64,000 nucleotides of DNA from Peptostreptococcaceae bacterium VA2 (GTDB lineage Bacteria; Bacillota; Clostridia; Peptostreptococcales; Peptostreptococcaceae): positions 2,976,001 through 3,040,000 of the forward strand of contig JMMB01000007.1 of the NCBI GenBank assembly GCA_000686145.1, read 5' to 3'. The position numbers and the translations under genes are program-made. Each line of letters starts with the position of its first letter. Position 1 is the first letter of the stretch. This document shows, piece by piece, positions 18,846 through 28,224 of the stretch. Under the pieces are notes generated by a model, which ran no database searches, had not been told where the DNA came from, and saw nothing but the letters and a program-made list of their open reading frames with translations.

Positions 18846-18974
18846 ATTACTCTCCCCTATACTTTTAGATTCCCTCTTAAATGGCATCATTAATTATAAT
18901 TGTATCATAGTAGGTTTTTATTTGTTGTTGTTTTAAAATATTATATTAATTCTAACTAATGTTGTGAACATATT

Positions 18975-19050
18975 AAAAACACTCATATCCAATGGATAAG
19001 AGTGTTAGTAGATTTCAATGTTAGAGACAAATCGTAGGTGTAATACTCAC
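18975..19050 (-). repeat. ssrA-end repeat R7
   Basis: Hairpin AACACTCATATCC/GGATAAGAGTGTT, then AGTAGATTTCAATGTTAGAG and an arm ending AATACTCAC. Hairpin close to R2. Confidence 0.8.
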
Positions 19051-19065
19051 AATTAAATTCAATAT

Positions 19066-19431
19066 TTATATGAATGCATCTTCCTTTAGCCCGATTCTTA
19101 AGCCATTTGGATCATAAGTAAATATATATCCAGGCATTGGCCCTGGTGCTATTTTTATATTTTTACTTTCTAGTAAAGCTACTATAGCTTCTAAATTATC
19201 TACCTTAAATACCAATGATACTCTACATTTTTCATTTTCTATAATTTCTTCATTAGATTTATAATTTTTTATTAACTCCACTATATTAGACTGTTCATCT
19301 TCTAAAAATACTATGTTTATAAATGTTTCTGGACTAATTCTTTTTATTTCTTTTAATCCCAGAACCTTTGTATAAAATTCTAATGATTCATCTAAATTTT
19401 TTACTTCAATTGTTATTAAATCTACTTTCAT
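19066..19431 (-). CDS. Glyoxalase/VOC-family protein
   Basis: 121 residues forming one VOC module pair (MKVDLITIEVKNLDESLEFY, then VFLEDEQSNIVELI, then GPMPGYIFTYDPNGLRIGLKE). The first metal position is Ile rather than His, but Glu near VELI and Glu near the end could be kept. VOC proteins include glyoxalase I, fosfomycin- and bleomycin-resistance proteins and many binders of unknown ligand; I cannot choose. The stop is 15 bp from repeat R7, the pattern seen for other cargo genes. Confidence 0.85.
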   Translation of the reverse strand: MKVDLITIEVKNLDESLEFYTKVLGLKEIKRISPETFINIVFLEDEQSNIVELIKNYKSNEEIIENEKCRVSLVFKVDNLEAIVALLESKNIKIAPGPMPGYIFTYDPNGLRIGLKEDAFI

Positions 19432-19562
19432 TACTTAATCCTCCTATTTATTATATTTACATTGTAATATTTTAGTATATTTAATGTTATCATTTTACTA
19501 TTAGATACATTATTTTATTAAACATAATAAAGTAATCTAGTCTTCAATATACTATTATTAAA

Positions 19563-19592
19563 TAAAAAAATAGAGATAACCTCTACTTTTTT
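19563..19592 (-). terminator. Terminator behind the M48 pseudogene
   Basis: On the minus strand AAAAGTAGAG/CTCTATTTTTTT is a short stem with a run of T, reaching the stop codon of the protease frame. Confidence 0.65.
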
Positions 19593-21268
19593 CACTTTAA
19601 TTTTTGACTAAACCATTCATACACTTCGTCTACTTTATCTTTCATTCCATTATCCATTGAATATTCAATAATAGTATCCATAGCACTAATAATAAGGTCA
19701 CTGTCTAAATCTGCTGCTTTTTTAATTAATTCAATTCCATTATTATCATTTTTAATAAGTAAGATTTGCCCTATTCTGTACATAGTAATAGCACAATTTT
19801 CATCTTTAGAAAGAATATTTTTATAAACTTTCATGGCTTTGTCATATTCTCTAGTCTCTTCAAGTGCAAATCCATATTCTATATTTTTTTCTATATCATC
19901 TGTTTCTTTATAATTTTTAATTATTTCTAATTGTAATTTATATTCTTTTGTGAACTCTTCCCATTCATCACACCAATACTCATACCATTGCTTATTTTTT
20001 ATATCTATTAAATTGTCTATTTCGTTTTTATAATTTTCATTTTGATTTTCAAACTCAATTTCATAATTAAAATCATCAATTCCTAAGGCATTCATTCTTT
20101 CACTAAAACTCGGATGAGTATCATATATTTATGATATTTGCTTTTTAATTTGATTTAGCCACTGACTTTTCCTTTCAATAATTTCATTGTTAAAATCATC
20201 AAACATAATATTCAAATAATTTTTTGGAGGTTCTTCTTGTGCTCTAATTTCTACCTTACAATAAGGATTTTTAAAAAACAAATCCATAATGTTAAGCTTA
20301 GCACTCGCTTTTGCATAAACTTCAACACTAGTATATAAAGCTGCTTCTTTATCTGCTGCTATCTCTTCTGGTTGCGATATTGCCTTTAAATATGTTTCTA
20401 GTTTTTCAATATAAATTTTCGCAAATGGCAATAATAATATACTTTGAATAATATTATCCTTTTCTTCAAGTTTATCAATTATTATACTCCATCTAATTAA
20501 ACATCTTGAAATTTTACTACTTATATTTGTGTCCTCATTATAAATATGAGCAAGTTCATGAATTATTATAGATTTAAGTTCCTGTTCATTTAATATTTTT
20601 AATGTTTGAATTCCCATTTCTAAAACATGTTTTCCATTAAATCCAAACCCATCTGGAATAAATGCAACTCCAGCATTCGAACCTTCAACAATACAAATTT
20701 CATCTAATTGAGGGGGGTTTGTTAACTCAACTGCATTGTCTATAACCTCAAATAACGCTGGATGCTCTTGCCTATTTATAGTTACTTCGTTTTGGTATTG
20801 AAGTTTTATATACATTGTTTTTAAAACAATACACAAGGTACCTATTAAAGCAATTACTACTACACCTAAATGTATGTTCTCATGTTTGTAAGTAATCATT
20901 GTCATACCTATAGCTGTAGATATAACGGTAACTGTAAGTACTCCTATATAAATTTTTTCATACTTACATAATATTTGTATCTTTTTTCTCATTTTCTGAG
21001 GATTATTTTTAGATAACAATACAAGCTTTTCAAATTCATTATCATCACCATAAAACGGAATATCAATTGAAGCATCCGTAATAAACCAAATAATGGCAGT
21101 TAAAAGTATCATTGCAAATTCAATAAATCCAAATTTAGCTAACACTGAAAAAATTTCATTGAAATTTTTAGTTAGTACCATTCCTGTTGATATAACTATA
21201 GATGTTATACAAGTAAAAAATATAATTCCTAAGGTTGTGTTAAAAATTATGTCTCTTTTATTTTTCAT
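19592..21268 (-). pseudogene. M48-type membrane metalloprotease split by one nonsense codon
   Basis: The upstream part (379 residues from 21268) has four to five membrane segments and the zinc motif ELKSIIIHELAHIYNEDTN (HExxH). It ends WLNQIKKQIS and a TAA; the same frame then continues IYDTHPSFSERMNALGIDD, the well-known DTHPSFxxR signature found behind the catalytic core of M48 enzymes. The remaining 167 residues are TPR-like (EYDKAMKVYKNILSKDENCA). A single base change therefore split one gene of about 558 codons. Reinitiation at the ATG of MNALG is possible, so two polypeptides may still be made. Confidence 0.8.
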
Positions 21269-21319
21269 ATTTTATGCTCTCCATTTATTGTTTATTTCTT
21301 AAAAACTATGATTATTATA

Positions 21320-21434
21320 ACATATTTTTCTATTTCTGACTCACGATAGACACCCTTGCCCTTAACTAGCAGTTCCCACTATCAAGTCTACAACGTACTT
21401 TCACCGTCAAGTTGTTGCCCCTCCCGGGCACAAA
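21320..21434. repeat. Conserved non-coding block, copy 2
   Basis: The partner of the block at 16490-16602. It has stem ACAAC/GTTGT and a second small stem GCCC/GGGC, ending in GGGCACAAATAAAAGGC just before repeat R8. Confidence 0.6.
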
Positions 21435-21512
21435 TAAAAGGCATTGACTATTTAGCCAATACCGTTTCATAGATTTCAATTGTGGAGATGATTCATAGAA
21501 ATAATACCCACT
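21435..21512 (-). repeat. ssrA-end repeat R8
   Basis: Hairpin GGCATTGACTA/TTAGCCAATACC, then CATAGATTTCAATTGTGGAG and an arm ending ATACCCACT. The stop of the HEPN gene is 18 bp away. Confidence 0.85.
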
Positions 21513-21530
21513 ATTTATTATAAACTAAAG

Positions 21531-21926
21531 TTATAAAATTTTTCCTAAGTTGATAACAAGTTCTCCTATTGCTTCTACATACTGATTTACTATTCTATTT
21601 GCAATTTCATCTGATAAAGCTTCATTATAAATATGTGAAGTAGCATTTCTATCTTCTAATAAATTAATCCAAACTTTATCATCGGATATTAAATTATTTA
21701 CATATGCTTTTTTATAGATAGTACGTGGAAATGAATTTTCAAGAGTAACACCTAAGTACTTCATAGCTTCTTTAAGAGTTTTATGTGTTAATTCATAAGT
21801 AAATTCAAAACGTTGAATTAAGCTATCTCTCACAATTTCATCTTTTCCATCATAAAGATTACTAACTTCTACTAGTTTATTATAAGCTTTTTTTAAATTC
21901 ATATATTTAAATTCTACACTTTTCAT
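21531..21926 (-). CDS. HEPN-like nucleotidyltransferase-substrate-binding protein (HI0074 family)
   Basis: 131 residues, all helical. It contains RFEFTYELTHKTLKEAMKYL and the RxxxxH-type motif LEDRNATSHIYNE typical of HEPN proteins. It overlaps the next upstream gene (MNT nucleotidyltransferase) by 20 bp, so both are translated together. Such HEPN/MNT pairs work as toxin-antitoxin systems in which the HEPN part is an RNase or binding partner and the MNT part adds nucleotides to it. A decayed duplicate lies at 16679-16798. Confidence 0.85.
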   Translation of the reverse strand: MKSVEFKYMNLKKAYNKLVEVSNLYDGKDEIVRDSLIQRFEFTYELTHKTLKEAMKYLGVTLENSFPRTIYKKAYVNNLISDDKVWINLLEDRNATSHIYNEALSDEIANRIVNQYVEAIGELVINLGKIL

Positions 21927-22212
21927 AAATAATAATTCCTTCCTTATTAACTTGCTCTATAAAAAATTGATCTTTAACTGTATTCATATGCGAAAAATCA
22001 TATTCTAACAAAGTTTTTGTATTCATCTCTATGTCTTCAACAAACTCTGTTAGTGATTGTTCTGAATATATAGCTAAATCAATATCACTTTTTAAATCAT
22101 TGTCTCCTCTTGCTCTAGATCCAAAGATGACTACTTTTTCTATATATTCATGTCTTTCACATATTTTTATTATCTCATTAATTATTGTTATATCTAAATT
22201 CAAATATATCAT
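21907..22212 (-). CDS. MNT-domain minimal nucleotidyltransferase
   Basis: About 100 residues. The motif VVIFGSRARGDNDLKSDIDL has the GSxxRG and DxD residues that bind metal and nucleotide. It likely adds AMP to the HEPN partner and acts as antitoxin. The ATG at 22212 directly abuts AAAGGG, which is too close; a TTG three codons later (22203) has better spacing, so the true start may be 22203. The gap 22213-22510 upstream shows no gene; it ends in DNA duplicated near 16780. Confidence 0.85.
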   Translation of the reverse strand: MIYLNLDITIINEIIKICERHEYIEKVVIFGSRARGDNDLKSDIDLAIYSEQSLTEFVEDIEMNTKTLLEYDFSHMNTVKDQFFIEQVNKEGIIIYEKCRI

Positions 22213-22510
22213 CCCTTTAATTTAATTACTTTTTATATTTTTTATTTATTAATTACCTCGATATTCTATTTATTATATACCAAAATAATAACCTTTAATA
22301 GCTTACTTACTAATATATACATCTATTTCTTCTCCATCACCTGATATAGTATTGGGTATATGCCCATAGTTTAGAGTATAATATATGTTCTATTTTGGAT
22401 GTTTACTACCTAACGGTCTATCTATAACTACATCTACGCTCTTTCCCAAATAGGATTTAAGTATTATATTTTCTCTTCTATTAATTTCACTTAATTTGTT
22501 TGCTATATAA

Positions 22511-22592
22511 CAAAAAAGATATTAACATGAATTTATGTCAATATCTTTTCGTGGATTTCAATGGTGGATACGAATCGCAGGAACAATTCCCT
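22511..22592 (-). repeat. ssrA-end repeat R9
   Basis: Hairpin identical to R6 (AAGATATTAACAT...), then CGTGGATTTCAATGGTGGAT and ACGAATCGCAGGAACAAT. The arm end is CCCTGATT instead of CCCACGATT. Confidence 0.85.
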
Positions 22593-22613
22593 GATTATAA
22601 TAGTATCTCTAAA

Positions 22614-24587
22614 TTAATTCTTAAACATATTTACTAACTTGTTAAATACATTTTCATTTCCATTTCCACCAACCTGAGTTATCTCCATAGGATGTTTTTT
22701 AGATAATAAACTTTCTTGCTTATTACTTAAATCATTTCCCACTATAACTACAGGAGAGGTTCCATAAAATGTTAACGTACTTACTGTCAGTGCATCTATT
22801 AAATCATCTTGTTTCTTCATTCCATCTTTGACAATAAATATATTATTTAATTTCTCATCCGCATAGAACTTTTCTAATATAACTGCATTAGTATCATTTC
22901 TATCTATTCCACCTAATCGTTCTGGATTTGGCAGTTTATTTGCTATTTCATTTGATATAGCTGCTTCTTTTCCTATAATGTATGATTTTGTTATATAATT
23001 CTCTTTTATGTATTGATCAAATACCTTAGTTCCTTCATTTGGTGATGCCAATACTATTGGCATATTTTTATCAGCTGCAACTGGTGCAATACTTACTGCA
23101 TCAGGAATTCCTTTTACTCCATTTACAACTGCTATTTCCGAAACACGACCTAGTTTTTTAGCTATTTCTAAAGATGTCTCATATCTATCATTTCCACTTA
23201 TTCTCTCTACATTAATATCCATATCTTTTAACTCATTTATAACTGAATCTGATACAACACTCTCTCCACCTATTACATAGACGTTTTCGGGCATAAGTCT
23301 TGATATTTCTTTTTTAGTTTCACTGTTTAATTTGTTTTTTTCTGTTAGAAGTATTGGTGCACTTTTATTCCATGCAAAAGGTGCTGCACTAAGTGCATCT
23401 ACCATCGAATTTGAGTTTACTACTATTACATTTCGTGCTTCTGCCCATCCCTCATTGCTTATTTTTATTGCAGTTTGATATCTATCTTCTCCAATTAATT
23501 TATTTGTACGTACAATAGATTGTGGTTCATTTCCTTCTCTATTTTTCGTGCTATAATACACATATGACCATTTATCAATTACTTTTTTTATTTTACTCTC
23601 ATTATAATATACATTAGTATATATTCCTTTTTCTGCCTTTATTGTGTATGTATCTCCTTTCTGCTTTATATCTCCGTCTATATGTAGCTCTAATGTATTT
23701 TTATTTACTTCTGGTGGATTTTTTGGGTCGTAATCATAATCTCTACTCAAAACTATTGCGTCTTTTTTTGCGCCATCTATCTCTAATGTTCCTTTTATTC
23801 TTATACTGGTTCCTAAGTGTTTACTTCCCATTGTATATATGGCGTGATCTCCTGGATTTATTATTTTTACATTCTCTAATTCCATATTTCCTGATTCTGA
23901 ACTTATGGGCGCACCACTATACCATTTACCATTCATTTCGGTATTGATTATCTTTAGTGTTTTATCTTTTTTTCCAATATATGTTATTGTAGCATTTTTC
24001 ATTTTATTGGAGTCCACGACTATATTTCCATAACCATATATGTCTCCATTATTTACTTTTACATTTTCTAATGTTACATCTCCCCAAAAAAGGATACCTC
24101 CATTGTTTATTTCACTGTTATTTACTATATCTAGGCTTATTTCATAAGATTCTACTCTTATCTGTATTTCATCCAGTTTTAAATTATCTATTTTTGCATC
24201 TGTCTCTACATATATACGTGATGATTCTACAAAATCACTTTCGGGATCTTTAACTGTTCTTATTTCATTCCCATTTCCTCTTATTTCTTTTCCATTTCCT
24301 TTTATATACATAATAGTCCATTCAGGTAAGTCTATGTCATTTTTTATATCTATTATTTTTACATTTTCATTTTCTAGTGCTGATATTAATTCGATTCTAT
24401 TTGTTACTGCTACTACTTCTGATTTTGTATCATCAGAAATCTGTGGAACGTGTTCTTCTATGTTTTTTTCTAGTGTAGCTTGATTTGTATTAGATTCTAA
24501 TGCGTATGATAGCGTTATGATTTGTGGATTAGCTACTATTAATGCTACCGCTAATATAATCAACATATTTTTATTATTTTTTTTCAT
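22614..24587 (-). CDS. Surface protein with beta-helix region and three CWB2 repeats (copy C)
   Basis: 657 residues. Signal peptide MKKNNKNMLIILAVALIVAN, beta-helix-like block about 60-330 (KIDNLKLDEIQIRVES, ELENVKIINPGDHAIYTMGS), then three CWB2 repeats (IVVNSNSMVDALSAAPFAWN, YVIGGESVVSDSVINELKDM). Same architecture as copy B but clearly more diverged from A and B than those are from each other, so it split off earlier. Its stop lies 21 bp from repeat R9. Probably a wall-anchored protein facing the surroundings, as for CWB2 proteins of C. difficile. Confidence 0.9.
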   Translation of the reverse strand: MKKNNKNMLIILAVALIVANPQIITLSYALESNTNQATLEKNIEEHVPQISDDTKSEVVAVTNRIELISALENENVKIIDIKNDIDLPEWTIMYIKGNGKEIRGNGNEIRTVKDPESDFVESSRIYVETDAKIDNLKLDEIQIRVESYEISLDIVNNSEINNGGILFWGDVTLENVKVNNGDIYGYGNIVVDSNKMKNATITYIGKKDKTLKIINTEMNGKWYSGAPISSESGNMELENVKIINPGDHAIYTMGSKHLGTSIRIKGTLEIDGAKKDAIVLSRDYDYDPKNPPEVNKNTLELHIDGDIKQKGDTYTIKAEKGIYTNVYYNESKIKKVIDKWSYVYYSTKNREGNEPQSIVRTNKLIGEDRYQTAIKISNEGWAEARNVIVVNSNSMVDALSAAPFAWNKSAPILLTEKNKLNSETKKEISRLMPENVYVIGGESVVSDSVINELKDMDINVERISGNDRYETSLEIAKKLGRVSEIAVVNGVKGIPDAVSIAPVAADKNMPIVLASPNEGTKVFDQYIKENYITKSYIIGKEAAISNEIANKLPNPERLGGIDRNDTNAVILEKFYADEKLNNIFIVKDGMKKQDDLIDALTVSTLTFYGTSPVVIVGNDLSNKQESLLSKKHPMEITQVGGNGNENVFNKLVNMFKN

Positions 24588-24714
24588 ATTAATCTCCCTC
24601 TGTTTATAATAAATTAAATATAATTAAATTATTGCATACATATTATTATACACAATAAATATTGTCATTATTTGTATTTTTTTGTTTTATTTTGCATTTT
24701 TTATAAATAAAATA

Positions 24715-24801
24715 AAAGAGCACCTTGAATATCACTTCAATGTACTCTCTATATACTATTATCTTTCAATTATGGAGACTAATCATAGGAATAACAACCA
24801 C
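24715..24801 (-). repeat. ssrA-end repeat R10 (degenerate)
   Basis: Hairpin AGAGCACCTTGAA/TTCAATGTACTCT, an unrelated stretch where CGTGG should be, then TTTCAATTATGGAGACTAAT and an arm ending CAACCACT. Confidence 0.65.
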
Positions 24802-24896
24802 TATTTAAATTTTTAGTTTAGTAATTATCATTCTCCTCTAGATGTCAGTCTTGGTGTTCTACCATTTTTTATATTATAAAAACTTTTCACACGTAT

Positions 24897-24939
24897 AATG
24901 AATTGACAAATAATTACCTTGATTATTTGTCAATTCATT
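24897..24939. repeat. Perfect 18-bp inverted repeat
   Basis: AATGAATTGACAAATAAT and ATTATTTGTCAATTCATT are exact reverse complements around a 7-bp loop. It is the main feature in the small R10-R11 compartment. Just left of it, 24835-24890 on the minus strand reads IKNGRTPRLTSRGE then stop, the tail of some lost gene. Confidence 0.65.
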
Positions 24940-25020
24940 AAATATATCTATAGCACTATTTCTTTTTTTAAGTCTTATATTACTTATATATAAAATCTAA
25001 TCCTTCCCTTTATTAACATA

Positions 25021-25094
25021 AAAAAATACTGACATATGCCAGTATTTTTCATGGATTTCAATGGTGGAGACGAATCACAGGAATAATACCCACG
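25021..25094 (-). repeat. ssrA-end repeat R11
   Basis: Hairpin AAAAATACTG/CAGTATTTTT, then CATGGATTTCAATGGTGGAG and an arm ending ATACCCACG. Only two mismatches from the consensus in the 45-bp part. Confidence 0.9.
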
Positions 25095-25154
25095 AAATCA
25101 TAATATTCTAGTTATCTACACTAAATATAGAATTACTTTAAAACTATCTTTAAT

Positions 25155-25450
25155 TTACACTTTTAAGTTCTTTATTCTCTTTAACTTCTTATATATATTT
25201 GATATCCTCCCTTCTACTGATATCTCTCTTGGATTTGTACCTGTACATGGATGAGCTACTGATTTTTCTGATATTAATTGTACGTTTTCCATAAATATTT
25301 TTTCAGATATCCCGAACTCTTGTAATGAATTAACTATTCCCATATCTACTCTTAATTGTTTTACAAGGTCTACTAATTAATTAACTAGTTCATCTTCAGT
25401 ATTTTCTTGTAATCCTAATCTACTAGCTATATCTTTTATTATTTTTTTAA
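25155..25450 (-). pseudogene. C-terminal remnant of an iron-containing alcohol dehydrogenase
   Basis: The minus-strand frame reads IKKIIKDIASRLGLQENTED, a TAA, then LVDLVKQLRVDMGIVNSLQE, FGISEKIFMENV and AHPCTGTNPREISVEG. The last motif is the typical end of group III Fe-dependent alcohol/butanol dehydrogenases. The N-terminal two thirds, including NAD and iron sites, are missing and one stop interrupts the rest. Confidence 0.75.
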
Positions 25451-25599
25451 TAAACAAAATTAATCTAGGCTTAATGCCTAGCTTAATTTATAATCACTTA
25501 CTTTAATGATTTATATTTATTAATAGTATCTGTATTTTATTAATAAAGCTGTAGAAAAATCAAATGAAATATTTTAATTATAAAAAGAAGTTGATAAAT

Positions 25600-25780
25600 A
25601 TAATCAACTTTTTTTATTTAAGTTATTTATTTAACTCTTTCATTTTAACAATCATTTCACAGTATTCTATGAATCCTATGAATAGCAATAACACTTCAGA
25701 TTCGTCTTTTTCAATCTATGTAAATACAAAATGCACTATAATCACAAGTATAGCAAGTACATCAATAATAATCAAAACTA
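25600..25780 (-). pseudogene. Remnant of a small membrane protein
   Basis: A minus-strand frame reads IVLIIIDVLAILVIIVHFVF, a stop, then IEKDESEVLLLFIGFIEYCE and a final stop. It is followed on the minus strand by a hairpin (AAGTTGAT/ATCAACTT, 25588-25612). No family is recognised. Confidence 0.35.
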
Positions 25781-25826
25781 TAAAAATCTACTTATACATA
25801 AAATACTTAAAATATTATTAAATCTA

Positions 25827-25990
25827 GTGTACTTGATGTACTAAAACCTTCAAATCATTGATTTATCTATCTTTTACCATATTACACTAAACATAATACC
25901 TACTGTATTTTTAATGTACCTTTAATGTACTTTTATAATATTTTTTAATTTATTTTATATTTAATTATCTAAAATTCCACTATTTACTGT
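25827..25990. repeat. GTAC-rich short repeats beside VapE remnant 1 (possible origin relic)
   Basis: Short words such as TGTACTTGATGTAC, TTAATGTACCTTTAATGTAC and ACTGTACTTAAT recur in AT-rich DNA directly behind the VapE-like frame. The same arrangement is seen at 35240-35520. Iterons next to the helicase gene are known for replication origins of phage satellites; here it is a resemblance only. Confidence 0.45.
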
Positions 25991-25992
25991 AC

Positions 25993-26418
25993 TTAATATC
26001 CACTATATTCAAATAATGTCTTGTATGGTGATGTAACATATCCTCGTTTATTTCCTACTTTCTTATAAATAGCTCCATAGTTTTCTAGATTAGCTCTAAG
26101 ACCTTTACTAGATTTTAAATGTAACTTGTTAGCTATATTGGTTGAAAGTTTCCAGATCCATATATCTTTATCAACATCCCAATCAAACTCTGTATTAGTC
26201 CCTAACTCTAATCCTGTTTTGACATATATAGGTATTAGCTTTCTTATTAATCTTGTTTTATCTATACCTTGTTTTCCTTGCAAAGTTAGTATGCATTCTA
26301 CATTTGTACTTCCTTCGTTAAAAATAATAGTAGCTGTATTTAATAACCATTTTGTTATTAATAACTTTTTTAATTCTTGATCATAATCACTTCTAGTTAT
26401 AAGAGCATCACATAACAT
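25993..26418 (-). pseudogene. VapE-like helicase/primase remnant 1
   Basis: The 141-residue frame begins inside the family pattern (KWLLNTATIIFNEGSTNVEC). It has a Walker-A-like loop LQGKQGIDKTRLIRK in which the Gly before Lys is replaced by Asp. It then jumps directly to a C-terminal winged-helix-like part (SSKGLRANLENYGAIYKKVG). Full VapE proteins have about 400 or more residues. The internal deletion and P-loop change indicate a dead gene from a phage or satellite. Confidence 0.6.
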
Positions 26419-26932
26419 CTATATGTATTTCATTTCTCCATCAAACTCTATATAACAATTTCTTAGATAATCTACTACTAAAAAATATTTTTTGAAAGTA
26501 GGTTAATATGATGGTTTGAATGAGATTTTGATAGATGGGTGATGTGTTAAAAATAATTTGTATGTAGAACATATAGGCATACTCTGTGCATATATTTATT
26601 ATTGTTTTTATATAAGGTTATATGTGTATTAAAGATGGTTGTTTATAAATTATGAAGGAGATCGTTTAGATTAAAGAGTGGTCCTATTAATTATAAGAAT
26701 TTTATAGGTTTGTCAGCAGGAATTGTTGGATTTTCTTTTATTAGACCTTTAAATAAAGTTTCTATTTGTTCCAAGTATTACAGTTGTCAGTGGTTCTTTA
26801 CTTATTTTATTTTCATTAGTAAAATTCACATCTATTCTTATTTTTTAATTATTGGTAACTTTAACTTGTAATAACTGAAATTTCATAGTAATTCCTTCAT
26901 TTAAAATTTCTCAACTTAAATATAATTCGCAC
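26419..26932. other. Intergenic gap with unassigned coding scraps
   Basis: No complete gene. On the minus strand 26700-26880 reads scraps such as LFKGLIKENPTIPADKPIKF and TNENKISKEPLTTVILGTNR in different frames, so a gene has decayed here. I cannot name it. Confidence 0.4.
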
Positions 26933-26990
26933 TAAAAACCGTATTTACATAATTGCTAATACGGTTTTCGTGGATTTCAATGGTGAAGAC
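26933..26990 (-). repeat. ssrA-end repeat R12 (right arm lost)
   Basis: Hairpin AAAACCGTATT/AATACGGTTTT, then CGTGGATTTCAATGGTGAAG and AC, after which the repeat-specific arm is replaced by unrelated DNA. The gap 26991-27311 shows no gene. Confidence 0.8.
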
Positions 26991-27311
26991 AAAATTCATC
27001 CAGCAGTATGAATTTCATGCATTTCGAACATATAAATAAGACGCACATAATTTTTTTCAAGAAGACTATACCCAAAATGTGTAAAATTAGAAAACCCTTA
27101 AAAATTAATTTTAATCTATGTAGAATTCGACAGCTCAGATCAGTCACAAAATGAGATATTTAAATATATTGAGCTCTATTACAATGTAAAAAGGGATATT
27201 CAACTTAGGCTACTTGTCTCCTATGGCATTTGAATGAGCAACCTTAACCAACTAAACTTAATTTCGTGTCCATAAAATGGTTGCAACTCCAAAATCATCC
27301 ATTCTTTGTGT

Positions 27312-27788
27312 CTATTTTTTATGCACATTTGCATTAATAATATTATGGCACTTTCTTACATCTGCTTTTATTTGTCGGTTTTCAAAAAAATAAACTTCTG
27401 TGCCTGACCAGATAAATACCCAACACACTATGCTTAATACACCTGCGAAATAATCATAACTGCTCGAAAGCCTAAAGCCTATCAAACCAATAATGATACC
27501 GAACGCATACAAAACAATAGCCTTCTTATTATTTATATCATAGATATATTTATTTTCTTCCACGCGATTTGAAAAGGTGTTTAATATAGCCGTCTTCAAT
27601 GACTTATCATCATAATCATTTTCTCCTTTAATAAATATATCAACTTCTCTTCTTTTGCTATTCAGAAGCTTTGATAAAATAAACTCTTCCAAATCAGAGC
27701 TTAGGTGAAAATCATCTGAGCTAAAATATGGTGCAAATGGAGTATCGGTTTCATCCAAAAATATATTTATACTTAAATCATTATTCAT
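27312..27788 (-). CDS. Putative membrane protein with two transmembrane segments
   Basis: 158 residues from the ATG at 27788, which follows AGAGGAG. Residues 1-85 are soluble (MNNDLSINIFLDETDTPFAP, then LEEFILSKLLNSKRREVDIF). Residues 90-140 form two hydrophobic helices (AIVLYAFGIIIGLIGFRL and a second with two Trp). The C-terminus is charged. I do not recognise a named family. It lies alone between R12 and the hydrolase gene, and its codon use looks somewhat less AT-biased than its neighbours, which could mean a separate origin. Confidence 0.65.
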   Translation of the reverse strand: MNNDLSINIFLDETDTPFAPYFSSDDFHLSSDLEEFILSKLLNSKRREVDIFIKGENDYDDKSLKTAILNTFSNRVEENKYIYDINNKKAIVLYAFGIIIGLIGFRLSSSYDYFAGVLSIVCWVFIWSGTEVYFFENRQIKADVRKCHNIINANVHKK

Positions 27789-27829
27789 GTTATCACTCCT
27801 CTTACTCAAAGTAAGTAAATTACTATTTA

Positions 27830-28224
27830 TATATCATAAACAAATTTTTTAGTAGTATAAAGTAAGCAATATATGGAATTGCCACCTTCTACACCTTTCC
27901 TATTTTAAATAATATATTAATATTATTTGTATCTATATATAAATATATTCAGATTATCTTCCTAGCCGTTACTCAGTAAAAAATGCAATAAATTATCCTC
28001 TGCAAATGTAAGAATTAATCTTCGTTAATTACAGTTGCTCCTGGAATTATGGCCTCATTATTTCTTTCTAAAGCAAAAAATTTTTTTGTCCACTATTCCG
28101 CTGATTAAAAACCATAAACCACAACATCGCTTGTAGTTGGGTTATACTCAATTCGCTATACACATGGGAGTTAGACCTGTGGAGGAGATAACATTACAAA
28201 CGAAGGCTTGCTCATCGCTTGCAC
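27830..28224. other. Intergenic gap with possible remnant
   Basis: No full gene. The minus-strand words KKFFALERNNEAIIPGATVI and NED near 28020-28090 suggest a decayed gene. Nothing else is recognisable. Confidence 0.4.

Noticed and set aside
25564-25821. An 85-codon plus-strand open frame.
   Set aside because: It is Ile/Tyr-rich low-complexity sequence opposite a better coding-like remnant on the minus strand and lacks a ribosome site.
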